Assembly (NCBI GenBank): GCA_002633005.1
Contig: NMRA01000086.1
Location: 862,321 to 926,320, forward strand
From: Phoronis australis
Lineage: Eukaryota > Phoronida > Phoronidae
Direction of reading: 5' to 3'
Length of the DNA: 64,000 nucleotides
Under the pieces are notes generated by a model, which made no database searches, was not told where the DNA came from, and was given only the letters and a program-made list of their open reading frames with translations. Within the stretch, counting starts at the first letter, position 1. Each line of letters starts with the position of its first letter. Of the stretch, positions 1 through 31,313 are shown piece after piece. The translations under genes were made by a program, and so were the position numbers.

Positions 1-17961
<17,961 letters not shown>

Positions 17962-19468
17962 TTTGAAAATAGGTTCACCCTGAACATGAAAGCAACAACA
18001 TCGAAGTGCGAAAGAGGGTCACCTTCAGTTTGACCTTCACCTTCGGAAACTTGACAAAAGATGTCACTACTTTCTAGTATATATTCAATTTTAAAACACT
18101 AGTCTAGTATTCAAACAACTTTTCATTTAAATGCAATATCTTTTCAGCATATTGCCTTTGATATCAAAATTAATGATTGTTTTTGGTTTCAAGGTTTACC
18201 GCTAGGAAACGCCAATTCTGCAGTTGAGCTCTTCTGTTAAGGGTGGTCAAGCTCAAATAATCATTTTAACCGCTGTTGAAAATGCTTTGGCGTAATCAAC
18301 AGTCATAAAATGATGAACATAACTAGACAAAGAGTTTTAAATAGTGATTTGGGGGGCCGATAAAATCCAAGGAGTAGACAGGTAGAGTGATGAATACGGA
18401 AGAGTTGCACTAGACCCCTCCTACAAATAGTGAACTTTTCCAATTGAGTAACCTCAAGCTTGACGTCATTCTTTGACCCCGTTGAATAATTTCGGCAAAG
18501 CGGCGTGTGGCCAGTTCTCATAGTAAACGGTGAGTTTTTGAGTGAAATTGTGTGAAAAATGTTGGAAATCAAAGCCCATTTACTAGCCAACATCTTTTAC
18601 CATGTTGACATCTCATCATTTATGTGATAAATTTAAGAATGTGAGCATAATAGTGCTACGTTTCAATTCTCTCATTTCTGTCGCTTCTTAGTATTAGCGT
18701 CGGACAAATTATCGGAGTTAGAGCTCAGCGACAGAGGAAATTGTTTCGTAATCTTTTCCGGACATCAGCATTGCCGTTGTAATTATTTAATTCAATGAAA
18801 AGACAGAGTGAAGACATCGTAAAAATGGATTCTATAAATTTCTGGTTCTGACTCTCAACCCTTGACTTGAGTCTGTCGTCGCCAGTGTTCTGTTCGTCGA
18901 AGAAACCGGGTCAACTGCGGGTCATGCGTGCTGGGAGAATACGATCACGAAGCCAAGTTCGACCTGTAAGATAAGCTGGTCACGTAGACATGTGTGCGGT
19001 AAGACTTAGTTCCTTAATTTGAAAAATCGTCATTTGAATTCATTACAGTTACATTTTTATTGACATCACGTATACGTGTGCCATAAACTAAATATCTATT
19101 TTCTCCCAACTTTGCTTAACCTTGTTTTAAATGATGTATCTGTATTTAACCCTATTTTAATGTTCTGAGACTATTGTGTTGAGGAGGCTACATAATTTTC
19201 ATTCGTGCATCATACATTTTAAGTGAAGAAAAAAGTTTTCAAGCTCACCAGTTACTGCAACTAGACTAGGATTTCCTGTAACAGGTGATGAAATGGCTGA
19301 TTTAAATTTCATCATTCTTGGAGGAATGTGTCTGACTTGAACTGGTCACAGAATGATTAGACAAGCCATGGACAATATTGTTTACATTACTGAACAGCAA
19401 TCTACTTCTGTTGTGAAGTTCAGTTCTGTTGAAAATTACTACCATTGCGTTTACTTGTCAGTTTAACC
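17962..19468. promoter_or_regulatory. Head-to-head intergenic region between MMUT and cytochrome c gene 1
   Basis: The two start codons face away from each other 1.5 kb apart, so this stretch must hold both promoters or 5' untranslated exons. A GGGTCA direct repeat with a 5-base spacer (DR5) lies at 18908-18924, and a possible 5' exon donor for cytochrome c (GCG then GTAAGA) near 18999. No TATA box can be assigned with confidence. Confidence 0.45.
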
Positions 19469-22400
19469 ATGAGTGACGAAATCAAAGGCGATGTGGACAA
19501 AGGTGCGAAGGTGTTTAGGACTAAGTGTGGCCAGTGTCATACTATAGAGAAAGGCAAGCCCCATAAGACTGGGCCCAACCTTCATGGATTTATAGGGAAA
19601 GCTACGGGACAGGCACCAGGCTTCACATATACGGAAGCTAACAAAACCAAGGGTAGGTATCGGTACATATAATTGGCTTCTGGTTAATATTCCTCATACT
19701 GAGACATTTTTTAGTTTTGTTTTATCAGTTTCTGTTGAGAGTTATGTTTGTTTAATGTACTAAGATTTCATGGAGCTGAGAGAAAGTGAATTGACAACAA
19801 CAAGTCGAGGGGAACTGATAATGTTGTTCTTTTTTAGGTATTGTGTGGAGCAGAGATACCCTAAATGTGTACTTGGAAAATCCGAAGAAATACATACCAG
19901 GTAAACTTTGTATTGTGTTTATTAGTAATCTGTTCCTTCCCATGTCAGACATAGTGCCCTGTCAGTGTCTGTTCTGATAATTGTGACTCTTTTACGCCTC
20001 TCTACCTTAAATACCAAAGTAGGTTAGAACCTTTCTGAAGCAGGGTTCTCCATGGGCTGTTGTAACAGTGCGCTGTGCCCTCTTTAATTGCAGCTGTCAA
20101 ATTTGCACCGTCTTTAAATTTCCCTGCCCTCTTCCGCTTTGTCTTAATTTGTGTAGCCAAGACATGTTTACCTGTACTCTTTTCAGTCTTAATTTGGTTT
20201 AAAAAAATCATTGTGTTGTGCAATATCTTCCTTTTGGTCTGTGCAGTTATAAGGTTTGATAGTGAAAGTTCCTTTCAAATTTATGTGCTTGTGACTTATG
20301 TAAGCGCCCCCCTATTCAACATTTCTTGACCCAAATGTATATGGACTAGCTCATTTCAAGTGCAGGGTTGGTTACTTAGTAGAAATACATACCAGGGTAA
20401 CTGTAACAAAAGTTGTCAAACAAACACCTTGTGGCAGAATCACCTGTAAAACTCTCGAGCCTCTGTCTAGTCTTTTTCTTCTAAAACGTAAGGACAGGGA
20501 CTGGGAAGTAATGGTGTACAGTATTAACTATATACCCTCTTCCTCCATAATGGACTAATCCAGCTGTGATTTCCAGTGGTCAAATGTATCTTGTGTCTGG
20601 TAGTTGAGGCCAAAGGTTCAGAATCACTTAAAACACTTATGCAGGAATGCCTGAAAGAAACTTAAACAGTTGTAATGGATAAAAACATAATTTTTGTGTT
20701 GAGGGTTTGATAATGGGAATTATAGAAAAATTCTTCTCTTTACCATGCCAAGATCAAAAATATTGCTTTTTGGTATTCAGAGTTCTGTCATTTGTGCAAT
20801 GATATATTTCGTAGAAAAAAGTCATGAACTCTAGAAACAAGCTCTTAATTTACACAAACATCTTGAGTCAATCAACCTCAATTTCTGAAGACGATCTCTT
20901 TGATAGCTGTTGGTCGTTGGCACGCGATTGTCCTACACAGTCTAGCATGGTTATGACCTCTTTTAATTTTGAGAAGTGTAGAACGCTGTTGAAGGTGGTG
21001 ACTGTTCCAGACAACCTTGTGACCTGGACATGATTTTTGGGAGAGTCAAAATAACAGGAAGTAAGTGTACAAAGGAACACATCTTGTTTTTAAGTGATTT
21101 GGGAGCTCTTTTCATACTTATAATGTAAAACAAGCCTCAACGCTAAGCACACAACTTGGCAAGTGCAACTTGGCAAAATCCCCAGGTTGCCAAACAGAAA
21201 CTGAGGTCACCAAAACCAAGAAAGCTGTATGGGGGTTATAAGAGCGCTGGCTTCTACAAACAAAGCATAGTTGGCAACAGCCAATATGCAAGAACTGGCA
21301 AAATCTGCAAATGTCTGCTGGAGCACACAAGATTTGTGGAGCCTTGGGTGCTTGGTAACTACCTTTTTCCCTCTCGCATCCAATATCCTGCACATGCTCA
21401 CCTGAAGCGAAGGATTTTTACTTGTGCATGTCTCATGGGATTTTTACAAGGTCGCCAAAGAAAATCTGTGGTTGAATTGGGGGTCACCAAATTGTGAGCT
21501 CTTCAAAGGATTGTTAAATAAGAACTTCTCATTGTCAGTGGCTAAACAATTTAGCAATCAAGCAGTGGAGGTTATGACATTTAATCTAGTGAGTTTAAAG
21601 TGTTAAAAACCATCAGTGTCATAGTCTTGTTGGCATTATTGTTTGACATAGACCCCTGGGGACTTTGTGAACTTAAAAATTCTGGGACGTTTTCAATTGT
21701 ATTGAATCTTAATTCAGGAGCCGTTTGTTATTCCCTCCGATGAAAGTACAATACTTGTGATGCATTGTATGTTATCATCAAACAGAAAAGAAGGAAGATC
21801 TGACTCATGTAGCCTTTTGAAAAAAGTCGTGTCCTTACAATGCCTATTGGTGAGGGGATTTAACAATCCATTGCATTCACAGTTAAATGCTGCAAGTGCC
21901 TGCGTTCTTGCCTGCTTCCATGAAATACATCCACCAGTGTCAGAATTTTTTTGACAAAAACCCAATTTGAGATTGAACCTAAAAATATCTAATGAACTCC
22001 TTGTTTCTTGAAAGAAGTATATTCACAGTCGCTTTAAAATAAGTTTTTGAGAAAAAAGACCTGTATCAGTGAACTTGATTCTTTTTGCTGGCTATTGCTT
22101 TCTGACATTGAAAGAAAAAAGGACCACAGCCTCTTTGAACCTTTTGTTGTCTCATCTGTAACAAACAGTGCCTGATCATGTAAACAATTATGAATGTGTA
22201 AATCTTGATCACAGACATTTTTCAGTCTGGTCACATCATATGACCTTACACAACCACAAATAATGAAATGTCCAGGGCTTGGTTGCATAAAACTTCAAAA
22301 TTATCTGCTGGATAAGTTTGATTGTTGCATGACGTCAGGTGCATTTTTGAACAATAACAATGTGACGCAAGATAATGCAACGTTATTGTTACTGTACGGC

Positions 22401-23250
22401 GTACAACTTTTATGCAACTGGGCCCAGGTGTACTGGTCATTCGTGCTACTACGTCACTCCGGACAGCCAATAACTCATTAGTTGTTCTTGTTCTTCCAGA
22501 GTTTGTGTTACGTAATATCTGTTTCTCAAGTCTCATCTCATGCTCAAAAAGGATGGTTTTTAACACTTCCAAGCAGGCCTTTATCCAGGATTTCGAAAAT
22601 AGGGTGTCCAAAATGGGGTTCCCAATATTCCAGAGTGTCTATGATTCCGACGCGTAACCCCCCACTCCCAGCAATCCCGCCAAACACACAGATTTTTTTC
22701 AAAAAATGCACAGACCAAGGTTTTTACATCCAAGTTTACAAAGCATCCTTCTGTAGTGAGCATTTTTACTAAAAAAACTGTGTAGACAAGAGTTTTACAA
22801 AGCTATCAACCAAGTGTGAGCATAGCAACATTGTATATACTTTGTATATGCATTGTATATTTCTTCCTGCCTTGAAATAAGAGCCACCACTGTGAGTCTT
22901 CATAGGCTTCCTAGTAATCATTACAATGTGTGTGTCCAAACTTGAAAGGTTCCTATCGATAGTGGGTGTCCTAATGATATATTGGGCGTCCTTGCCAGGG
23001 CATCCATATTAGTGCTAGGGTGTCCATTTGGACGCCCAGGACGTACGCTGCATAAAGGCCTGCTTCAAAGTGGTTCTGCTTATTTCTGGGTTTTGAATTC
23101 ATGTGAATTTATAGGTCTCCATGTTTGTAGTTATTGTTTATCTTAATTGTGGAATTCTTTTTCATAGGAACGAAGATGGTTTTTGCTGGAATAAAGAAAA
23201 AGCAAGAGAGATACGATCTGATTGAGTATCTGGTGAAAGCTTCAAGTTAG
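19469..23250 (+). CDS. Cytochrome c, paralog 1
   Basis: Soluble electron carrier of the mitochondrial intermembrane space, between complex III and complex IV; also the Apaf-1 trigger in animal apoptosis. Exons 19469-19652, 19838-19900, 23168-23250 give 109 residues. CGQCH holds heme ligands Cys20, Cys23, His24; Met86 (TKMVFAG) is the sixth ligand; Trp65 and Tyr73 are conserved. In horse numbering Lys72 is kept (NPKKYIPG), but Arg38 is Lys (FIGKATGQ). Introns lie after the first base of the Gly56 and Gly77 codons; Gly56 is also the vertebrate intron site. First of three tandem genes. A poly(A) signal AATAAA lies at 23646-23651. The 3.3-kb second intron contains two MITEs. Confidence 0.96.
22274..22426. 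mobile_element. MITE, 150 bp, with GGTTGCATAAAACTT ends
   Basis: Starts GGGCTTGGTTGCATAAAACTT and ends with an inverted match AACTTTTATGCAACTGGGCCC. A second copy with near-identical interior (gataagtttgattgttgcat) is at 38090-38241. Lies in intron 2 of cytochrome c paralog 1. Confidence 0.75.
22574..23062 (+). mobile_element. hAT-like MITE copy 1 (489 bp)
   Basis: Terminal inverted repeats CAGGCCTTTAT...ATAAAGGCCTG, flanked by 8-bp duplications cttccaag and cttcaaag (one mismatch). The 8-bp target duplication and CAGG ends are typical of the hAT superfamily. No transposase frame. Sits in cytochrome c paralog 1 intron 2, about 100 bases before exon 3. Confidence 0.88.
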
Positions 23251-23645
23251 CTTCACTGCCTGACATTGTAAATGACAACTTATGTGTATATGACATTGAT
23301 GAAAGTTTTTTCTTGTATTTTTGTGATACTGGGAACAGTTCTGGGAGAAATACACATGTATTAGGTATGTAATGAAAGTATTGTATGATTTATGCCGCGG
23401 AAACTCGCCTAGTTTTATTAAAACTACTCAATCAGAAAACATGACTTTTGGTTTCCGAATTTCGAAGCCACTTGAGTCAGATCATTTTTAGATTATGTTT
23501 GACTTCTTCAGTGCAACGTGTTATTGCGAAAAGAAATCTGAGCCACAGTACTGTGATTTCTTAAGAAACACAGAAATAATGTTTTGTTTCCTGCATAAAT
23601 GTAAATATGTGAGCTTGGTATTTTTATTCTGAATTCAAGTTTAAT

Positions 23646-23651
23646 AATAAA
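23646..23651 (+). promoter_or_regulatory. Poly(A) signal, cytochrome c paralog 1
   Basis: AATAAA about 400 bases after the stop codon, the first such hexamer downstream. Confidence 0.5.
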
Positions 23652-24343
23652 AGTCTTTTCCATAATATAAATACTGCTATCTTGTATGTCAGTATCTGAA
23701 AATCCTTGTAATACAGTTAAGATCTGGTAGAAAAGTTGGGAAGTCCGAAATGAAAATATCCTTTCTGCCTTTTTGAAATTAGAAAGAAACACGTTTGGTC
23801 TACTTTGTATCTCTGATTTTGAGAAGGATAAAAATGCGCTTGTTTGCGAAGAAATAGGAAATTATCTTCTCGCTCATAATTTTGTTAGCTATTTTGAAAC
23901 GCCTACCTTTGTTTGATTTTTTAATAGTACTTATGTCTGTTGTGTGCTGTGTGATTATTTTCACTTGGTATTGTTGGCTGACTTGTAGATGCACATACTG
24001 CAGATGATCCTTTGATGTGTTTCTTATTTTTGCCATTATCAAATCGTCGTTTTCTTGATCTACCAAATTTTTTATTGTAAACTGTCGTAAACAATATATT
24101 AGTTATTCAGGAGACATCATATTAACTTGTGAATGTGGTTGAAAAGATGTATCTTTATTCAATTAATTAATGTTTGTGTTTTTTATGTAATAAACAAATC
24201 TAAGAAGTATTTTGTCTTGATTTTTTATGTAGTCAAGTTCTATAAAAATGTTGGTTTTATGGCAAGAAAATATGCTGTTAAACAGTTACGATTTGTGAAA
24301 TTCAGTTTAAACTGGCAGTCACAAACGTGATTTATTTTTTAGT

Positions 24344-24673
24344 TAAAAATTGCATTTTGCTGTGTTTAGTAGGCTAAAACGAAAATCGAATTGACCCTTT
24401 TACTGGTATTAAATTGGTTTTGTATTATTCCTTACTGTGGTGAGGTTCTATTTCCGTTGTCAACAAGAAAATCAAAACCATCAATGACTCAAGAAATTGC
24501 TTCAGTTATTGAGGTTGGCTAATCATAAATTGCTTCAGTTATTGAGGTTGCATTGCCTGTATTGGAAATGGAATTCTATCATGTTGAGGAATATCTACCT
24601 GATTTAATAAGAGTGAATACCTTATTAGATTTTCACATCTTAGCCAGCTAGAGGGAGAAGTGCAACTCAAATT
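24344..24673. mobile_element. MITE family with ~55-bp inverted ends, copy at 24.3 kb
   Basis: Left end has gcattttgct...ggctaaaacgaaaatcgaatt...ccttttact; right end has the inverted form ...agccagctag...gaagtgcaactc. Related copies are at 44489-44793, 48236-48592 and 49530-49890, with a partial right end near 53785-53850. Confidence 0.65.
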
Positions 24674-24887
24674 AAACTTGCTGTTCCATATTGTTTCGTT
24701 CAATTCGTCAGTGAAGTGTTTTCGTGTACATACAATTTTATTCAGTTAGCCACCGTGTCCTGTAACTGGACCGCAACAAGTGTTGCATTGTGTGTGTATT
24801 GTGTAAGTTAGTGCTGTATTCCTCTCATCTCTTGCTGTGATCCCTCTGTGTCAGATTTCTCTCGTGTTACATACTACTAGCTGTGAG

Positions 24888-25306
24888 CAGGCCTTTATGC
24901 AGCGGACGTCCTGGGCGTCTAAATGGACACCCTAGCACTAATATGGATGCCCTGGCAAGGACGCCCAATGTATCATTTGGACTCCCACTATCAACAAGAA
25001 CCTCTCAAGTTTGGACATGCACATTGTAATGATTACTAGGAAGCCTATAGACTCACAGTGGTGGCTTTATTTTCAAAGCAGGAAGAAATATACAATGTAT
25101 ATACAAAGTGTATACAATGTTGCTGTGCTCACACTTGGTTGATAGCATTGTAAAAACCTTGGTCTATGCAATTTTTGGTAAAAAAATCTGTGTGTTTGAG
25201 GGGGATTGCTGGGATGGGGGGGTTACGCGTCAGAATCATGGACGCCCTGGGATATTGGGAACCCCATTTTGGACACCCTATTATCGAAATCCTGGATAAA
25301 GGCCTG
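24888..25306 (-). mobile_element. hAT-like MITE copy 2 (419 bp), inverted relative to copy 1
   Basis: Same family and ends as 22574-23062, but in the opposite direction. It is flanked by a perfect 8-bp duplication gctgtgag at 24880-24887 and 25307-25314. Lies between cytochrome c paralogs 1 and 2. Confidence 0.9.
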
Positions 25307-26270
25307 GCTGTGAGCAGTCAAGTCACATTGTGCTCTGAGGATGTGCTCTCCATTACTAGTGTCTCCCAGGACATGCACTCGTTCCTATTTTTACGGGTGT
25401 TTTTTAGTATAATTTGTCATGGGGAATGCAGCTGTTTCACTGCCGCGTCCTGTGTGATAGTATGGTAACCGTTCTACAATTTCGCACAAAATAAAATGAT
25501 TACTTTTTTCAGGAAGCAAGGTGTATGAAATAAGTAGAATGTCCAGAAATATTGTAATTATGATGTGCTAATTGAAAGAAAGTAAAAAATATGTGAATTC
25601 TTAGAATTGTCCACTTAATTATCTTTGGAAGTGGGTCTGTCCCTGGAGTCGATTTTAGTTTGGATGGTGTTGTCCAGACCATCTCAATGCACGTAATTCA
25701 ATGTAAATGGCACACTAAATTGACGTGTAGATGGAAATATATCCCTTCAGCTGACCATGTGCAAATTAATAGGAAGGTAAAATACTGTTTTTGTTAAATA
25801 ATTTTGGGTGTGCTAACAGGTACAATGTGCTAAATTGTAGACCAGTCATTGTAAAATGGCTAGGAAGGATAAGTTGTGAGCATTCAAGCGCCACATAGCA
25901 TCAGGTTCATATTACCTTGTATTGTTTGTGTGCATTCTAGTTGAGTGTTGGTGTGTTACTTTCAGTAGAAATGGAAAACAAAGCTGTTACTATGCAAGAT
26001 TTGTTAAAATGGTTTAGCACTTTTTGTGCTGCTCTTCCGTATGATAACTCTGATGGTATTTGATTACACCAGTGGTGCTAAGTGGGTCTCAAGGTAACTT
26101 GTGGGACAATAAAGTAAGCCATCACTTGTCTTTGAGACGTATTTTGAATACATCTGTGAACATTGTATGACATGACAGTAACAGTGCAGTGTCGTTTTTC
26201 ATTGCGTGGGAAAAGGGATTCACTTGAATGATCTTTTCATTAAACTGACATTTTTTGTTTCAGAACAAAA

Positions 26271-29200
26271 ATGGGAAAAAAAGATAGTGGTGAAATACCT
26301 GCTGGAGATGCTACCAAGGGAGCTAAGGTGTTCAAGCAGAAGTGTTCACAGTGCCACACTGTGGAAGCGGGTGGAAAACACAAAGTGGGTCCCAATCTCA
26401 GTGGTTTGATAGGAAGGAAGACTGGTCAAATGGCTGGCTTCAGCTACACTGAGGCTAACAAGAGCAAAGGTATTGTCTTAGCCCGACATTGGATGTGAGA
26501 CTGGTACTGCTAAGGTAGTTGGGTGGTTAGGTAGTACAAGTCAAGCTTGGCTGTCATGCCTGATGCAATACCGTAGCCTGTTGTAATTTGTCACAATTCT
26601 GCTCTATCATATAGTGGGACTGAGACTTTTTTAAGTGTTTATTATGAAATATTCAGTACAATAAATATACTTACCCAGAGAGCGCCAAGAGGTATTGTAT
26701 CTGGGTTAAATACATACAAGGAAATATATACAGTGGGACTGAGACTTGACAAGATGTTGCTATGTTTGACTTATTCTTGGAATTTTAACAAAGCATTCTT
26801 ATGTCAAGACTGTCAAGTGTATACCCGGAAGTGACTCAATATCAGAAGTCGTCGTCGTCTTTGTTTGCTCTAAGAAGTTCCCTAGTGCTCAGCTAAATAT
26901 TCTGGTTTCAAGTTTCGATACCGCCACTTTATTTGCTGAATGTCCTTTTGTAAAGAAAACAATATCGTAGTGTTACCATTGTCAGTCCTCAAAAGTTAGG
27001 AGCAAATTTGAAAAATCCTGACTAAGTATGCTAAACCAACAAGTGTGACCTTCCCAACTTAATTAGCTGGAGAATGTCGTGCAGTTGTCAGATTTGATTT
27101 GATCACCAAAATAAGGTTTGGTGTCCTGTTAAGTTCGAATTTCCTTAGTGGATCTTCATGAAATTGATGTATGCATTCCCATTGATGGAGTATGATTGTG
27201 ACTGCTGTGGCATTGCCTAGTGACAATTGACCTATCGCTAGTTCCACCCCATTTCGAAAAGTTTTACCTGACAATGAGTTGTTTGACGGTTAAATTGGTG
27301 GCTTGGAAACAAAGGTGTGTCAAGAATGCTGCATTCTGATTTGGTCAGTTAAGCTGTCACTCAAAATCCTGGCGATTGGTCAATTTAAGTTTTCCTTGCA
27401 TATGCGTCTACATCTGCTAAGTTCTGTAACAGATGTTTGGCAAATCATTAGCAAAATTTCTATGAGTGAAATCGCACAATCATTGCTGAAATGTTTCTTG
27501 TATTCGCAGGTATCACTTGGGCCCGTGACACATTGTGGATATACCTAGAGAACCCAGCCAAATACATCCCAGGTATGCATTTCATACTGTTGAAATAGGC
27601 TGTGCATGTAGTTGGACGTTCAACTAAGAATTAAAGGGACGTTATTGGTTACACGGCTAAAAAACTCATTTTTTTGATTATTGCTGAACGGAATAGACTT
27701 ACTGAAGCTATTATACTTGACCATTCTGTTATTGCGATTTTTATTACAAATCGCTAATTCCTGTTGTTACCTGCCAGAAATTCGCTGAAATCAAGGTCAG
27801 TTAAACGTGCCATATATCGTGTGAGACTTAGTTTCGGCAGGAGATTGTTAGGCTGTGACAGCAGGGGTGGCAGGTTCCAATCTGTATTGAGGTTCATCTC
27901 AGAAAATAACTTCTATCTGATAATGTTCCTTTAAAAACTTACACTTTGCTCTCGTGCCAACTGATTAAAGTCTGTAAAATTAAATATTCAAATTCAGTTC
28001 TGTTTGTCGATGCAAATTTTGATTTTTCATTAAAAAACAGCAAAGTCCCAATTTTCATTTGCTCACTGTGCAAAAATGAAACATTGTAAAAACTATTCCT
28101 AGTGAAAGAGTGTAAACATCATAGTGTTGTAAAGTATCATTGGAGTCCAACCAGGTATTTCTGATAGATGGTGTTCCAAAGTTCGCTTTGATACATCTTA
28201 ATGCCTTGCTAATTTGCATTTGTTAGTCTGCCTGTTAGTTAGTATATCAAACATGGTCCAATGATGGAGAACTCCAGGGTCAGTCTTCAACATTATTTCA
28301 GAATACACTGTCACCTCTTTCTCTACCATCATGTCTGGCCCTTTCAATGTTGAACAAGGCGGTGACAACATTTTTAACAAGTTATGTTTACTGCTAAAAA
28401 TCTGCATCTACTGGTTGATGAAATGGAAAGATTTAATGTAGATGATATTCTTTTACAAACCTGTGCCACAGAATCAGCTGTTGATTTGGACCACTTACAG
28501 TTGTGAAATTGATCTCAAGTTGTATTGAGTTGATCTCTCAGCTTGGGAAAATGACAGTCCCTTATCGCTTCAGACAAATTGGTTTGTTACAGTGGGTCTC
28601 TTTGTTTGCCGAGCATGGTCTTTAGCGCTAATAAAGCGTCACTTTTCATCCTAGATAGGATCAAGTTGTGATCAAAAGTTAGTTTCTTTGGGGAATGGAG
28701 GAATATATCCACTTTATGGAACTACATATTCACTTAATTTTGTAAAGTATTATCCTGCAAGGATCTGAAAAAGCTTCATTCCTTGCTGTGCGACATTTCA
28801 TGCCAAAATTTTCTCAATCTTTTCTAGTGGTAATAACTTAATATTGACCATTTCCAGCAACGATAACTGAACTGCACAAACGTTAAGTTAACTCGCACAA
28901 AGATCTACATTACTTGTTGTAGTTGGCTAAGTGGCACTCCTAAAGTATTCTAACAAAATAACCCGGAATTCCCCCGTCATGACGGCTGAGCTGAAGCCAA
29001 ATTCATCGTCAGTAGTCTTCCCTCATGGCCGAGAATGAAGCGGAATTAATGGGAAAGTTACTTAGGTGGCTGAGCCATTCTGTTATTAGAATGTAGTCAC
29101 CCTAATCATTGTTACCAGACTTTTTGCAGTTAACAAAATTAGCCATCATGGCAGGGGAACGGTATTTTTGTGGATTATTTTTGTCTTGCACTGTACATGG

Positions 29201-29646
29201 CCAATTGATTACTTTTGTCTTGCACTGTATGTAGGTAACCAAGACTGCATTTTATGCTTCGAGGATTATTATAATTTTAAGCTTAAAGGACCATTAAACA
29301 TAGTCTGAAGAAATAGCAAACAGTCTGTTCATTCTGATCCCAGAGATCACTGTTAAACTAAGTTGGGAACTAGATGGCCAATTTTATAATGCCAGGTGGC
29401 ATAAATCAAAACATGTTTTTGAGAGAAAACACATTTCAAGGGTGCTTAAATCCACAGGTGGATTATTATTCCAATTCCAAGTTTAATTCACCTGTCAATT
29501 ATAGTAGTCTTGGTTTCACCCATTGTTTTATGAGGAAATTACACACTAAATGTGTTGCAGGTACAAAGATGGTGTTTGCTGGAATCAAGAAGAAGAATGA
29601 AAGAGCAGACTTAATCGCATACCTGGAGGAGAACTGCAGCAAGTGA
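26271..29646 (+). CDS. Cytochrome c, paralog 2 (Lys72 replaced by Ala)
   Basis: Exons 26271-26469, 27510-27572, 29561-29646; 115 residues. Heme ligands Cys25, Cys28, His29 (CSQCH) and Met91 (TKMVFAG); Trp70, Tyr78. The N-terminus [17 protein letters not shown] is longer than in vertebrates, as in many invertebrates. In horse numbering Arg38 is kept (GLIGRKTGQ) but Lys72 is Ala (ENPAKYIPG), Lys7 is Ala and Lys22 is Ala. The start is the ATG right after a TTTGTTTCAG acceptor, implying a 5' non-coding exon upstream. Same intron positions and phases as paralogs 1 and 3. Poly(A) signal at 30038-30043. Expected to carry electrons; apoptotic activity is doubtful from the Ala72. Confidence 0.96.
27224..27386. 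mobile_element. MITE with CAATTGACCTATCGC ends, copy 1
   Basis: Starts CAATTGACCTATCGCTAG and ends with the inverted match CTGGCGATTGGTCAATTT. A related copy is at 36270-36448, sharing taagctgtcactcaaaatcc. Located in cytochrome c paralog 2 intron 1. Confidence 0.65.
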
Positions 29647-30037
29647 TGTCAGTCAAGTCTAGGACCACTTCATCAGTCGTTGTCATAGTTACTGCCGAAT
29701 GACGTTTAGTTTTGGTCACCCTATCTTTCAGTTTGTAATGTCTGCTCAACAATATTTTGGTCATTTATGGACTCCATTGCACTTCGTGTGGGATGCATCA
29801 TGCAGTCGGGTTAATTCATGATAGTGGTTGTGCAGGTTTTATTCTAACGTTAGTGATGTTGGAGTTTTAAAATTTGTGCTGTGTACAGTGTCGTTTCTAC
29901 CCTAGATGTATGCGATTTTATTTAGGAATACAGTATTTCAGGAGTGTTGAGACGTGATAGAACTTGAGATTCAGTGGTGATGGATTTGTTGTGTGTTATT
30001 TATTAAAGTAGACAGATTGTATTGAAGTGTCCATATG

Positions 30038-30043
30038 AATAAA
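30038..30043 (+). promoter_or_regulatory. Poly(A) signal, cytochrome c paralog 2
   Basis: AATAAA about 390 bases after the stop; an ATTAAA lies just before it near 30002. Confidence 0.55.
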
Positions 30044-31082
30044 TTATGCAAGGAGTTGATTTTGTCAAGTCTACTTGCACTGACCTTTTGTGAATGTGGC
30101 TTTAATCTCAACAGTAATGCTTTACAAACAATGCATTATCTAGCCAGACAATATACCATTCATGCAGCCCCGCAGCCAGTCATTCAAAAAAACAATTTCC
30201 ACTTCTGAAATTTCAGGCTCTGCCACTGTGATGGAGCATCTCAGAATGCTCATTCTTAGCCAAGAGCCTTCAAAAAATTCATCTACATTCATTGCTGTGT
30301 TGAACATCAAGCATTGTGTGAACATTATTTAATGGTTTTCGTTTGTTGGTAATACAAATCTGGATTTAAATTTGTTACCAGAATAAGTATTTCATAGAGC
30401 AAGGTTCTTGGCAAATGGAAAATTGCTGTTTTACTTGAAGCAAGTCTCTTGCAGAAACACTTTACATCAATTTTACTATTTCCAGAACAGAAGAGTTTCA
30501 TGAACGACTTGGGAGACATCACTAAAACAGGAATATTTCATAAAATTATTAACAACCCTACCTGCATTTGCATTTTTTTACTGGCAATTCATTTAGCTGG
30601 GGATCGGGGTCTTTGAACTCTAAATATTTTTTGTCATTTTCTAACTTCACTGTTCTTGAATACATTGTGATTAATGCATTCAAGTTTCTAGTCTTAAGTT
30701 CACACCTGATGACCCCAACTTCGAGCTACACACTCCGGTAAAAACTTGAAAATCCACGTTCACAGGCAACTTTTAGCCTTAGTGCTGGGATCAGGTGCAA
30801 ACTAAGATTAGACCGTCGAGTTACACAAGGTAGTATGTATTCCTGCATAAAATACTAATGTAGAGTTCACTCAAAAGCAGTAGTCAAAAATACATAAAAA
30901 GATTACACCCCAGTCCCCTACGTTTTGTTGTGTTCAACTTCGGTGACCATTTTACTTGGTGCACTGCAAATTTGAAAGTTATACTTAAAGTTCCATATTG
31001 TAATTCAGGTCATTTTGAAAACATTCCATTTGGCCTACATGTGGAATAAGCATCACTTGGCAATAAGTTCAATCTAGCATCA

Positions 31083-31178
31083 GGGGCGGATCCAGGATTT
31101 TGAGTTGGGGGGGGATCTGGGAGAATTTGGGCGGTGGCATGGCTCCCTTGCCCACAACCCAAATCTGCCACTGAGCCT
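31083..31178. mobile_element. Possible short MITE (CAGGGGCGGATCC end)
   Basis: CAGGGGCGGATCCAGGATTT at the left and aaatctgccactg at the right form partly inverted ends over about 95 bp. A related sequence with CTGGATCCGCCCCTG lies at about 59855-59970. No target duplication could be confirmed. Confidence 0.35.
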
Positions 31179-31313
31179 AATTTGTGCTCAAATTCCTTTC
31201 ATGAAGTTTTCAATATAAAAAATAGGATAAGACTACCTTAAGTCCGAACTCAAGATCATTCACTGAGTGAAGACCTCTTTAAAGACCAGTGTTCTGTTAT
31301 GTTCAGGTGCATT

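Noticed and set aside
22246-22611. 121-codon minus-strand ORF
   Set aside because: Spans two MITE ends; chance frame.
31299-31313. Upstream ATG of cytochrome c paralog 3
   Set aside because: Lies before a likely splice acceptor ending at 31306; the downstream ATG fits paralog 1 length.
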